From: Maribacter sp. ACAM166
GTDB taxonomy: Bacteria; Bacteroidota; Bacteroidia; Flavobacteriales; Flavobacteriaceae
Reading direction: 5' to 3'
NCBI RefSeq assembly: GCF_005771495.1
Contig: NZ_VAUW01000003.1
Coordinates: 62,001 to 126,000 of the forward strand
DNA length: 64,000 nt
Part shown: piece by piece, positions 39,079 to 46,737 of the stretch
Layout of the letters: each line of letters starts with the position of its first letter
Numbering within the stretch: position 1 is the stretch's first letter
Program-made: the position numbers and the translations under genes
The notes under the pieces: model-generated
Seen by the model: only the letters and a program-made list of their open reading frames with translations
The model's database searches: none
What the model was told of the DNA's origin: nothing

Positions 39079-40206
39079 ATGGAGGTTAAAAAAGAAATAG
39101 CATTGAAGAACATACCTACTAAAGCTTCCGAACAATATCGAAATTTCCCTATGGTACCAAGAGTAGTCTATGGGAAAGGAAGTTTTGATCAGCTTGGCGA
39201 TATTTTGATGCCGAAAAGGAAACATTCAGAAGCTCCTATGATTTACTTGGTTGATGATGTTTTTGAAGGGACGGACTTAATTAATAGAATTCCAAGTATT
39301 TTCTGTGATCAAATTATTCTAATCTCGGCCGAGGAGGAGCCGAAAACTGAACAAGTAGATACTTTGGTTAAAATGATACTAGAGAAATATAGTGAACTAC
39401 CTTCAGGAGTTATAGGCATTGGTGGTGGCACCCTATTGGATTTAGCTAAAGCGATTGCTATTATGTTAACCAATAAAGGGGATGCAGCACAATACCAAGG
39501 TTGGGATTTGGTTAATAATCGGTCTGTTTATCATGTTGGTATACCAACTATTAGTGGTACTGGTGCAGAGGTCTCTAGAACTACAGTTTTAATGGGTCCA
39601 GAAAAAAAATTAGGAATCAATTCAGATTACACCACTTTTGATCAGGTGCTATTGGATCCGGATTTGACTAAAGGAGTGCCAAAAGTTCAGTGGTTTTATA
39701 CTGGTATGGACTGTTTTATTCATTGTATAGAATCTCTTAACGGAACATTTTTAAATGCTTTTAGTAAAAGTTATGGTGAGAAATCATTAGAGCTCTGTAA
39801 AGAAGTTTTTTTAGAAAATAATTCAGAAACGGATAATAGGGAGAAATTAATGATGGCATCTTGGCATGGGGGTATGAGCATAGCCTATTCACAAGTTGGT
39901 GTAGCACATGCCATGAGTTATGGTTTGGGATTTGTTTTAGGCGTAAAGCATGGTATAGGTAATTGTTTAGTCTTTCAACATCTTGAAGAATTTTATCCAG
40001 AAGGTGTTTCATTGTTTAATAAGATGCTAGATAAACATAACATAGTTTTGCCAACTGAGGTTTGTTCCCGTTTGTCGGTATCTGAAATGGATATTATGAT
40101 TTCGGTAGCCATTGGAATGGTACCATTATGGGAAAATGCTTTGGGTGAACATTGGAAATCGGTTATTACGCCTGAAAAATTAAAATCGATTTATAAAAAA
40201 ATATAA
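39079..40206 (+). CDS. Iron-dependent alcohol dehydrogenase family protein, KdnB-like candidate
   Basis: Protein of 375 residues in the Fe-ADH fold: NAD-binding GIGGGTLLDLAKAIA, a PTISGTGAEVSRTTVL loop and metal-ligand regions DCFIHCIES and MSYGLGFVLGVKHGIG. KdnB of Shewanella (Kdo 8-oxidase) belongs to this family, and the neighbours here are kdsB and a phosphatase. That makes a Kdo-modifying role plausible. The partner aminotransferase KdnA is not in the window, so other alcohol substrates remain possible. Confidence 0.85.
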   Translation: MEVKKEIALKNIPTKASEQYRNFPMVPRVVYGKGSFDQLGDILMPKRKHSEAPMIYLVDDVFEGTDLINRIPSIFCDQIILISAEEEPKTEQVDTLVKMILEKYSELPSGVIGIGGGTLLDLAKAIAIMLTNKGDAAQYQGWDLVNNRSVYHVGIPTISGTGAEVSRTTVLMGPEKKLGINSDYTTFDQVLLDPDLTKGVPKVQWFYTGMDCFIHCIESLNGTFLNAFSKSYGEKSLELCKEVFLENNSETDNREKLMMASWHGGMSIAYSQVGVAHAMSYGLGFVLGVKHGIGNCLVFQHLEEFYPEGVSLFNKMLDKHNIVLPTEVCSRLSVSEMDIMISVAIGMVPLWENALGEHWKSVITPEKLKSIYKKI

Positions 40207-40267
40207 TTTCAAAAACACTGTTCGTTCTAGCTGAGTCGAGAACTTACTTTGTTTGTAAAATAGTTCG

Positions 40268-40798
40268 ATGCAACAGTTCGCAAAATTCATTTATTTTAAA
40301 CTTTTAGGATGGAAGCTTAATGGAGAGTTTCCAGGTGACTTGAAAAAATTCGTCATTATTGTAGTGCCTCATACCAGTTGGTGGGATTTTCTATTAGGAC
40401 TGCTAATCAGAGAGGTTTGGAATCAACAAATCAACTATATTGGAAAGAAAAGCCTTTTCGATTCGCCCGTAGGATGGTTCTTTAAATGGACAGGAGGTGC
40501 CCCTATAGATCGTTCGAAAATAAGTGATACCGTAAAAGCAACTGCACAGATATTTGAAGAAAGAGAAATATTCAGGTTGTCATTATCACCAGAGGGTACT
40601 CGAAAAAAAGTGGAGAAATGGAAAACGGGATTCTATTTTATCGCCAAAACTGCAAATGTACCAATCGTACTTGTGGCTTTTGATTATGGTAAAAAGGAAA
40701 TCAAGGTTTCAGAACCTTATTATACTCAAAAAAATCAAGAAGCTGATTTTAAAAAGTACCATGCTTTTTTTGATGGGGTGGTTGGTAAACATCAATAG
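40268..40798 (+). CDS. 1-acyl-glycerol-3-phosphate acyltransferase (PlsC-like)
   Basis: Protein of 176 residues with the acyltransferase signature H35-TSWW-D40 (HX4D) and SPEGTRKK (EGTR). It is short for PlsC, and fits the small Bacteroidota branch. It makes or remodels phosphatidate or a related lipid and is probably membrane-associated. It follows the KdnB-like gene after a 61-base gap and is the last gene of the AT-rich core segment. Confidence 0.9.
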   Translation: MQQFAKFIYFKLLGWKLNGEFPGDLKKFVIIVVPHTSWWDFLLGLLIREVWNQQINYIGKKSLFDSPVGWFFKWTGGAPIDRSKISDTVKATAQIFEEREIFRLSLSPEGTRKKVEKWKTGFYFIAKTANVPIVLVAFDYGKKEIKVSEPYYTQKNQEADFKKYHAFFDGVVGKHQ

Positions 40799-40866
40799 GA
40801 GGTAAAGATTTCTTCAATCTTGAAAATTCTAATTCCATTTAAACTCTACTCGTTTCTTAAAAATTG

Positions 40867-41023
40867 ATAAACAACACTTTTTTTTAACACTTATAATAAA
40901 ACCTATTTGATATCTACTCGTAAATAAGACGAATAGGGTTGGTCAAGTAGCATTTTAAGATGAACGCTTTTATTCTCAAAAGAGTTATTAAAAAATAGGT
41001 TTTATAGGTTGTTTATAATTGGG
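40867..41023 (+). ncRNA. Candidate structured RNA, 6S-like layout
   Basis: Two nested long-range pairings enclose about 85 bases: ATAAACAAC (40867-40875) with GTTGTTTAT (41008-41016), and ATAAAACCTATTT (40896-40908) with AAATAGGTTTTAT (40993-41005). They are separated by a one-sided 20-base bubble. A small hairpin (CTACT...AGTAG) lies inside. A strong terminator follows 7 bases later. Size and long-rod-with-bubble shape recall 6S RNA, but no primary-sequence match can be claimed. The 3' UTR of the acyltransferase gene is the alternative. Confidence 0.45.
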
Positions 41024-41060
41024 AAAAGGTCCGCTTTTGGGAAGCGGACCTTTTTATTTT
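41024..41060 (+). terminator. Strong intrinsic terminator not next to any gene
   Basis: AAAAGGTCCGCTT (41024-41036) pairs with AAGCGGACCTTTT (41042-41054) around a 5-base loop and is followed by a T-rich tract. The nearest upstream stop codon is 226 bases away. Confidence 0.93.
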
Positions 41061-41289
41061 TAAATAATAAAATGAATATTTATTCACTCCTCCATAGAAT
41101 GATAAACATTCTGAACATCATCATTATGTATTTAGTTATTTGATTTATAACAATTTATGAATTGAATAAATAAAATTAGTTCGTTATTTGTTCGATTATG
41201 GTAGATGAATTTTAAAAGTAGAATTGACTTAGGCGTTTTGTAAAGAGCGATTGAGTGCTTAATTTAAGGTAAAATCCTTAAAAAATCTG
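41061..41289. other. AT-rich intergenic stretch
   Basis: No gene, repeat or site recognised in these 229 bases between the terminator and the transposase remnant. Confidence 0.5.
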
Positions 41290-41801
41290 ATGCTAAGATT
41301 CAAGAGCCTATCCCTTTTCGATTTCAGGTGACTTTTTCCGGACAGGGACAGTTGGCTTTCCCACCTTGCCGATAAGAAGTGGGGCTATGTGTTCAAGTGC
41401 CGTAAATGCGGTCACGGCAAATATTATACCGGTGGCATGCCCTATTCACGTGAGTGTACTTCTTGCCGCTATGACGAATCCCCGGCCGCGGGTGCCCTTT
41501 TCCATAAGGTTAAGTTCGACCTGTACAAGGCGTTCTATATAGTGTAATTGGTATCGACCAACAAAAGGACATTAGCTCCACCGAGCTTGCCCGCAAGTTC
41601 TCCCTTTGGCAGAAGACCTGTTGGGCATTCAAGCGCAAGGTTATGAAGGCGATGAAAAGTCCGGGCGACCATCCCATAACCGGCACGGCGGCAGTGTACG
41701 ATACGGTCTTTGGCGGACAGGAAGAAGGTGTCAGGGGCAGGAAGAACGAGAGCAAAAAATTGGTGGTAATCGGCATCGAGAAAAAGAAAAAGGGCGTTTA
41801 A
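41290..41801 (+). pseudogene. Decayed IS1595-family transposase
   Basis: Three frames pieced together give MLRFKSLSLFDFR, a TGA stop, then LFPDRDSW, a zinc-ribbon (FKCRKCGHGKYYT... ECTSCRY), ALFHKVKFDLYKAFYIV, a TAA stop, then after a frame change DISSTELARKFSLWQKTCW, TAAVYDTVFGGQEEG and KNESKKLVVIGIE. This is the IS1595 (ISXO2-like DDE) transposase order. The first catalytic Asp-Glu of the usual VDE motif reads Y-D. Two stops, one frameshift and loss of the C-terminal half show it is inactive. Base composition is richer in G+C than the flanking upstream DNA. Confidence 0.85.
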
Positions 41802-42035
41802 TCTTTGATAGAGTGTCTCTATCGACTTCTCTTGACATATTCAGGTGTAAAACTTTCTACACACTATTTGCATACAAGCATATCTGCAACATTTTTAAAA
41901 ATAGGTTAATCTTGCAGAGTTCAATTCTTATAACCAACTATATGTATATTGTTGATTAGAATGTTTAACTGAACTGATAATCATCATTGCTTAAATACAT
42001 TAGAAAACGGAGCTTTCGGGAAAACAACCAAAACA

Positions 42036-42542
42036 ATGAGATATTTAATCGTTTTGTTGCCCCTGTTAGGACTTATTTGCTGCAAAGATAGTCAAGAGTC
42101 GAAAATGGAACCCCTTGACAATATTTCCGTTATAGAACAAGCACATACAAGTAAACCACATCCCGGAAAAATAATCATGGAGCAGGAATGTTATAGCTGC
42201 CATGATCCAGCAGCCTCGATGACCAATAGGATCGCCCCACCGATGGAGGCCATCAAAAGGCACTACATCGATTCCAGCATAACGAAAAAAGAATTTACGG
42301 AAGCTTTGATTCTGTGGGTCAACGATCCGGAGACGGAAAAGAAAATGCCCGGTGCCCATAAAAACTTTGGCCCTATGCCGTACATGCCCAATCCAGATGA
42401 GGCCATTGCTTTGATCGCTGAATACATATACGACTACGAGCTTGAACGGCCTGACTGGTTTGAAGCGCACTTTCAAGAGGCACATAAAAAAGGAATGGGC
42501 GTATGTAAATGTTTTGAACTTCAAGAACCAAAAACGGACTAA
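42036..42542 (+). CDS. Monohaem c-type cytochrome lipoprotein
   Basis: Protein of 168 residues with a lipoprotein signal ending in LICC (Cys 15 or 16) and one haem c site, C52-Y-S-C55-H56. A Met-rich stretch (KKMPGAHKNFGPMPYMP) probably gives the distal ligand. The fold is that of small periplasmic or outer-membrane-anchored electron carriers. It is the first gene of the G+C-richer block, 235 bases after the transposase remnant. Likely part of the respiratory set that includes the sulfite dehydrogenase. Confidence 0.88.
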   Translation: MRYLIVLLPLLGLICCKDSQESKMEPLDNISVIEQAHTSKPHPGKIIMEQECYSCHDPAASMTNRIAPPMEAIKRHYIDSSITKKEFTEALILWVNDPETEKKMPGAHKNFGPMPYMPNPDEAIALIAEYIYDYELERPDWFEAHFQEAHKKGMGVCKCFELQEPKTD

Positions 42543-42864
42543 GTCGATACCGGCTATGTCTATGCCCATAATGCTATGGCAAGCCTAATGAGCAAATAAA
42601 GTCATTGACTCCGACCGCCGTAAAAGCTTTTTTCCGATGGACAAGGTCATTAGCGATGAAACCAATGAAGTCCAATACTTGAAGCATCCATTCTCATTGT
42701 GGGTATCAACTGCACTTCTATTGCCCATCAAAAAAAATACAATGGGACTGATGTAGGTCATTTCTATTCCCGTTCTCATTTATCATCTTTAATTAATCAA
42801 ATTACCGTATCGATTTGTGAACATCAGTACTGTCATATCGTAATGGTTTTAAAAGTATACTAAC
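42543..42864 (+). promoter_or_regulatory. Intergenic region with TGAYSTASGTCA operator
   Basis: Holds one copy of the recurring dyad, TGATGTAGGTCA (42749-42760), 104 bases before the next ATG. A 38-codon frame (42639-42756) is open but unsupported. No other feature seen. Confidence 0.6.
42749..42760 (+). promoter_or_regulatory. Operator copy 1, TGATGTAGGTCA
   Basis: One of five copies of the near-palindrome TGAYSTASGTCA found only in this block. The context ACTGATGTAGGTCATTT is almost identical to the copies before baeRF and hsp20. It serves the membrane protein gene at 42865. Confidence 0.7.
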
Positions 42865-43563
42865 ATGGAAACAGGGAATATATTTAAAAAGGATTTTGAA
42901 ACAAAATTTACAGGTTGGGTTTTTATTGCAGCTGCATTAATGCTTTGGGGGGGATGGATTTTGTCGCCCCATCACATTGGTGAGTATTTGGTAGCTTCAG
43001 ACTTTACCGCTATTGGTGAGCAGGTTTGGCCATGGATTTGGATGTTCCGAATCCATATTTTTGGGTGGGTCATTATGGCCATTGCAATGTTCGCCCTGGC
43101 CTCTATAACATTTAAGAAACCTTATCGGGTTTTAATAGCCCCTGGAGCCGGAATGGTCGTCGTGGGAAGCATTACCCTTGCCCTTGCATCCGCATTTTAT
43201 TATAATTTTGGTGCATGGGGTGTTGGCGAGACCATGGGCAAGTCGGCCGCTGAAATTCAGGAATTCATGGACAATATTCTGTACACGAACCAATACGTCA
43301 CGTGTTTTGTTCGATTTGGACGGGTTTTTTCAGGGGTCGGGTTAGTATTGTTGGGCCTTGGACTTGTAAAATGGAAAATTGTCTATGTTTGGTTAGGTTG
43401 GTTGACGGCCCTATTGGGTCTTGCCGCTATGGGAATTGTCATGGGCATACCCGACAACTTTGAAATCTATAAGCCTCTTTTTCACGTGAAAGCTATCTGG
43501 TTGGGACTCATGGGCATAACGATTCTAAAACGTGGAATTTGCCTTCCGGAGCCTAAATCATAA
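42865..43563 (+). CDS. Polytopic membrane protein of unknown function
   Basis: Protein of 232 residues with about six membrane segments (for example GWVFIAAALMLWGGWIL and IYKPLFHVKAIWLGLMGI). There are several His and Trp residues near the membrane faces (SPHHIGEYL, WPWIWMFRIHIFGW). No known family was recognised. Neighbouring haem and sulfite genes and the upstream operator suggest a role in respiration or quinone handling, but nothing in the sequence proves it. Confidence 0.75.
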   Translation: METGNIFKKDFETKFTGWVFIAAALMLWGGWILSPHHIGEYLVASDFTAIGEQVWPWIWMFRIHIFGWVIMAIAMFALASITFKKPYRVLIAPGAGMVVVGSITLALASAFYYNFGAWGVGETMGKSAAEIQEFMDNILYTNQYVTCFVRFGRVFSGVGLVLLGLGLVKWKIVYVWLGWLTALLGLAAMGIVMGIPDNFEIYKPLFHVKAIWLGLMGITILKRGICLPEPKS

Positions 43564-43616
43564 AATTCTATAGTTTTGGTAAGCGTTGAACATCTTACTC
43601 CGCCACCTCAATAAAG

Positions 43617-43656
43617 GCTCCAATAGCATTGGGGCATAAGTTAACATACGTATGTT
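43617..43656. repeat. Stem-loop and perfect palindrome between convergent genes
   Basis: GCTCCAAT-AGC-ATTGGGGC (43617-43635) can form an 8-bp hairpin, and AACATACGTATGTT (43643-43656) is a perfect 14-base palindrome. Both lie between the stops of two convergent genes. A terminator role is possible, but no T tract follows on either strand. Confidence 0.4.
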
Positions 43657-43767
43657 TATATGTATCGGATAAGTTGTGCCAGTCAGATTTAACAAGCAAA
43701 AATCCCCACTATTTTGTAACTTTAAGATTTATATCTGGAACTGGTACTGATTGAACAATATACTTTG

Positions 43768-44643
43768 CTAATCTTTTGATTTACCGAATCCATAGATTTC
43801 TTGATGTAAAAAATCTTTTGGAAACTTTTCATCCCCCGGAAATCCCAATTCAACTGTACCGCTATCTTCAGGAATATAATTGGTCTTAAAAATATAGTCC
43901 CAAAGACTTAGACTGATACCGAAATTGACTCCGTATTTACCTTTTGGAAGCACATAGGCATGATGGTACAAGTGCATTACCGGATTGTTAAAGATATATT
44001 TCAGTGGTCCCCATGTAATCTTTAGATTGGCATGGTTGAGGTGTCCGATAGCTATAGCCACAAAATGAACGATATAAGCTTGTTCCGGTTCAAACCCGCC
44101 CAATACCATAACGCCAAGGGTCTTTAGGGGTTTGTAAAGGATATTCTCCATCCAGTGATAGCGTAGGTGGGCAGCAAAACCCATTTCTTTTACCGAATGG
44201 TGCACCTTATGAAAATTCCATAAAATTTTATACTTATGAAGAAGTACATGGGTAAACCATTGTACAAAATCAAGGATTATAAAGAAAATAAGCAATTGGG
44301 CCCACATCGGGATTGCTGAAAGATCCAAAATCGTGAGGCTTTTAGCTGAAATACCTATATCGTTAAAAAGAACTCCTAATAAATTATAGAAACCGCTTAT
44401 GGCAATGGCAAAAAGAAAAAAGTTGAAATACATGTAAAAGCCATCCAACCAAAAATCCTTCCTAAAAATCGATTGCTCTTTGCGCCATGGGAAGGCAATC
44501 TCCAATCCCCATACCACAAGGGATATTACGGTAAGCCCCCAGAAATAATTGGTGTACCAAGGAACCTCGAATAAAATGGATTTCCACGTCCAATCGATAC
44601 TGCCCAAAAAGGCATCTACAAATGCATTTATATACTTTTCCAT
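43768..44643 (-). CDS. Sterol desaturase/fatty acid hydroxylase family protein
   Basis: Integral membrane di-iron oxygenase of 291 residues. The His clusters are HVLLH, HKVHH and HLYHH with HLNH, in the order of the family, set between about four membrane segments. It uses O2 to hydroxylate or desaturate a lipid; the substrate is unknown. It is the third gene of a reverse-strand set after the sulfite dehydrogenase pair (45171-46391 and 44689-45168), 45 bases downstream. Confidence 0.9.
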   Translation of the reverse strand: MEKYINAFVDAFLGSIDWTWKSILFEVPWYTNYFWGLTVISLVVWGLEIAFPWRKEQSIFRKDFWLDGFYMYFNFFLFAIAISGFYNLLGVLFNDIGISAKSLTILDLSAIPMWAQLLIFFIILDFVQWFTHVLLHKYKILWNFHKVHHSVKEMGFAAHLRYHWMENILYKPLKTLGVMVLGGFEPEQAYIVHFVAIAIGHLNHANLKITWGPLKYIFNNPVMHLYHHAYVLPKGKYGVNFGISLSLWDYIFKTNYIPEDSGTVELGFPGDEKFPKDFLHQEIYGFGKSKD

Positions 44644-44688
44644 AACTTATTTGTTTATTTCTAATACTATTTTTTCGAAAGATGGCTA

Positions 44689-45168
44689 CTATTGTTCAAG
44701 TGCGTACCACTCAATATCGGTCAATATTTCCCTTCTTCCCTTTTTCTTTGATGGATAGTTGGTTACCAGATAATTGACTATTATTTCTTCGTTATTTCCT
44801 AAATCCCATAAGTTTTGTGTCTCCTGCATCCATCGTATAGTAGCTATCCAACGTTCTTTGTTCATCCTGTTCTGCATTACCAATTTTGCGGAATGGCAGT
44901 TGGTGCAATTATTTATGACTTCCGTTAGCCCCTCGGCCTCTAAAAGTCCGGTTCTTAAATGTATACCGTTCTCTATCTTATCATAATCCTCTTCTTCGGG
45001 TACGGCAACATATTCAGCTTCGGGTATATTTTTCTTGCGGGAAAGCGCATCAGGATTGTTAAGCATATAAATTATAGCTATTGCCAATACTGCAAATAAG
45101 GAGAATATGCCGATAAAAAGTCGGTAAATCTTCCTAATTCCCTGTCTTATTTTTTCATGCTCTTCCAT
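44689..45168 (-). CDS. Membrane-anchored monohaem cytochrome c, SorB-like
   Basis: Protein of 159 residues with an N-terminal membrane helix (about 17-36) and one haem c site C88-T-N-C91-H92. It starts 2 bases after the sulfite dehydrogenase gene. In SorAB-type sulfite dehydrogenases the molybdenum subunit is encoded with a monohaem cytochrome c electron acceptor. The arrangement here matches, so this is probably the SorB equivalent, anchored in the inner membrane. Confidence 0.82.
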   Translation of the reverse strand: MEEHEKIRQGIRKIYRLFIGIFSLFAVLAIAIIYMLNNPDALSRKKNIPEAEYVAVPEEEDYDKIENGIHLRTGLLEAEGLTEVINNCTNCHSAKLVMQNRMNKERWIATIRWMQETQNLWDLGNNEEIIVNYLVTNYPSKKKGRREILTDIEWYALEQ

Positions 45169-45170
45169 GG

Positions 45171-46391
45171 CTATATGACCTTTACCGCAATTCTATGACA
45201 GGCGTTATTGAGATATCCTTTCGGGTTCCAACCGGGCAGCAACATGGGTTGACTGGTACCTTGAGCATCCGTTGCCCTTGCCCATATCTCATAGTACCCT
45301 TTCTTCGGAAAACCGATACTTGCTGAAAAATGCTGCCATGCCAAACGGTTAGCAGGTTTTTCAACAGGGCATTCCTTCCAAGTAGCACCAAAATCTATGG
45401 AATACTCCATTTTTGATACTTCCAATTCTCCCGCCCATGCGTGCCCCCTGATATTCAATTGCTTTCCCTCTTTGATTGTCGCACCGGATTTGGGATAGGT
45501 AATCAATGATTTCACGGGCATTGATTCTATAATACACATGTCCTCGTCCTTCACTTTTTCGCCCGGCGCTACGGGGTTGCAAGGAACACGATAGGCGTCT
45601 CCTGTCATCTTCGGACCGTCATGTACGACATTTCGAATACTAATTCTATTTACCCATTTTCCCGAAACGGAAGCGGGCCAACCGCCAGCTACCAATCTAA
45701 GTGGGTAGCCATGGGCAATCGGAATATCTTCGCCGTTCATTTGAAATGCCAGTAACGTCTCGTCCTGTAAAGCTTTGGGCATCGGAGCACCTCGGGAAAT
45801 GGGTTCTTTATCGGGATCTCTACTAAGGTGTACATCGGCAGCATGGTACCCTATATAAACAGCATCGTCTTTCATACCGACATCTTCCAGTACATCACGT
45901 AGGCGTATCCCCGTCCATGTAGCACAGGATACCGCTCCCACCGTCCATTGATTGCCCTTCGCCGGCGGGTCGAATTCACTTCGGCCATTACCCCCGCATT
46001 CCAATGTAAGCTGATAAGTATATTGCGGAAACTTAGATTTTAGATCAGCCAACGTAAAGATTTTTTCTTGGTTTACCGATTCTCCATCAATGGTCAATGT
46101 CCAACTATTGGCATTCAAATTTTCAGGAATAAGCCCGTTGTTTCGTATAAACATATATTTATTTGGAGTGATTTTATCATCCAACAAATGTGCTTTGGCT
46201 TCTATGTTCCATGGTTTGTCATTCAATACCTCCATGCCCTTGTCCTTATTGAACATTTTAAAGGGGTCTGGGTCTTGAAAGGCTAAAGGCCGATATCCCT
46301 TGGGCATGGTAGCGGCAAAGACTATTTCCGATCCAATAACTGCGGTCATGGAACCCAAAATGGCTTTTCTAACAAAGTTTCTTCTTTTCAT
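45171..46391 (-). CDS. Molybdenum sulfite oxidase-family dehydrogenase, SorA-like
   Basis: Protein of 406 residues that oxidises sulfite to sulfate, or a related substrate, in the periplasm. An N-terminal twin-Arg segment (KRRNFVRK) and hydrophobic stretch suggest Tat export. The molybdopterin domain has the Cys ligand C132 in ECGGNGR (CAGNRR in classic sulfite oxidases). The C-terminal Mo-co dimerisation domain includes VSKMEYSIDFGATW. It heads a reverse-strand operon with a cytochrome c and a fatty acid hydroxylase. Two operator types precede it. Confidence 0.88.
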   Translation of the reverse strand: MKRRNFVRKAILGSMTAVIGSEIVFAATMPKGYRPLAFQDPDPFKMFNKDKGMEVLNDKPWNIEAKAHLLDDKITPNKYMFIRNNGLIPENLNANSWTLTIDGESVNQEKIFTLADLKSKFPQYTYQLTLECGGNGRSEFDPPAKGNQWTVGAVSCATWTGIRLRDVLEDVGMKDDAVYIGYHAADVHLSRDPDKEPISRGAPMPKALQDETLLAFQMNGEDIPIAHGYPLRLVAGGWPASVSGKWVNRISIRNVVHDGPKMTGDAYRVPCNPVAPGEKVKDEDMCIIESMPVKSLITYPKSGATIKEGKQLNIRGHAWAGELEVSKMEYSIDFGATWKECPVEKPANRLAWQHFSASIGFPKKGYYEIWARATDAQGTSQPMLLPGWNPKGYLNNACHRIAVKVI

Positions 46392-46453
46392 TTGCTGGTT
46401 TATTCTGCAATGGGATTTAATTTTTGAAACTAACTTTTTCTGTCATTAGATGC

Positions 46454-46469
46454 TGTAACTTATGTTACA
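46454..46469 (-). promoter_or_regulatory. Operator of second family, TGTAACTTATGTTACA
   Basis: Perfect half-sites TGTAAC/GTTACA with a 4-base spacer. It is centred about 42 bases before the expected start of the sulfite dehydrogenase transcript if the reverse-strand TAGTTTCA at 46425-46432 is its -7 box. Confidence 0.6.
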
Positions 46470-46507
46470 TAAGGGATAAAATTAAAGCACAAGTTTTTTT
46501 TGTGGAA

Positions 46508-46519
46508 TGACCTACGTCA
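46508..46519 (-). promoter_or_regulatory. Operator copy 2, TGACCTACGTCA
   Basis: Second copy of TGAYSTASGTCA, farther upstream of the sulfite dehydrogenase gene (117 bases from its ATG). Confidence 0.65.
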
Positions 46520-46621
46520 TTTTAGTTTTAACTGTTACCTGATTTAAAAAAATGTTTCAAAGCAAAACCCGATAGTAAGATGAGTTCACATTCAGCATGT
46601 TTAAGGTAAACACCCCTTTTG

Positions 46622-46637
46622 TGTAACATAGGTTACA
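46622..46637 (+). promoter_or_regulatory. Operator of second family, TGTAACATAGGTTACA
   Basis: Same half-sites as the copy at 46454, here extended by one more matching base pair on each side (G..C). It lies about 85 bases before the likely start of the DUF6799 transcript. Confidence 0.6.
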
Positions 46638-46665
46638 CAAACCCCCTATATTTATTGACCTTAAC

Positions 46666-46677
46666 TGACCTACGTCA
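46666..46677 (+). promoter_or_regulatory. Operator copy 3, TGACCTACGTCA
   Basis: Identical to copy 2. It is centred about 43 bases before a start predicted from the -7-like TAATTTTA (46701-46708), upstream of the DUF6799 gene. Confidence 0.7.
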
Positions 46678-46737
46678 TTTTGAAAGCCATAAACGGAACT
46701 TAATTTTACCGTATAATTAATTCTAAAATATAATGTG

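Larger units (their letters stand above)
46392..46734. promoter_or_regulatory. Divergent control region with two operator pairs
   Basis: The 343 bases between sulfite dehydrogenase (reverse) and the DUF6799 gene (forward) carry two TGACCTACGTCA dyads and two TGTAAC-N4-GTTACA dyads, one of each for either gene. For the reverse gene the order from the ATG is TGTAAC-type then TGA-type; for the forward gene it is the opposite. No gene is seen. Confidence 0.65.

Noticed and set aside
42639-42756. Forward frame of 38 codons in the gap after the cytochrome gene
   Set aside because: Too short to support, and it runs into the TGATGTAGGTCA operator.
43598-43711. Reverse frame of about 37 codons ending NLCPNAIGAFIEVAE
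   Set aside because: Could be the last piece of a lost gene, but its upstream part is closed by a stop and no family was recognised.
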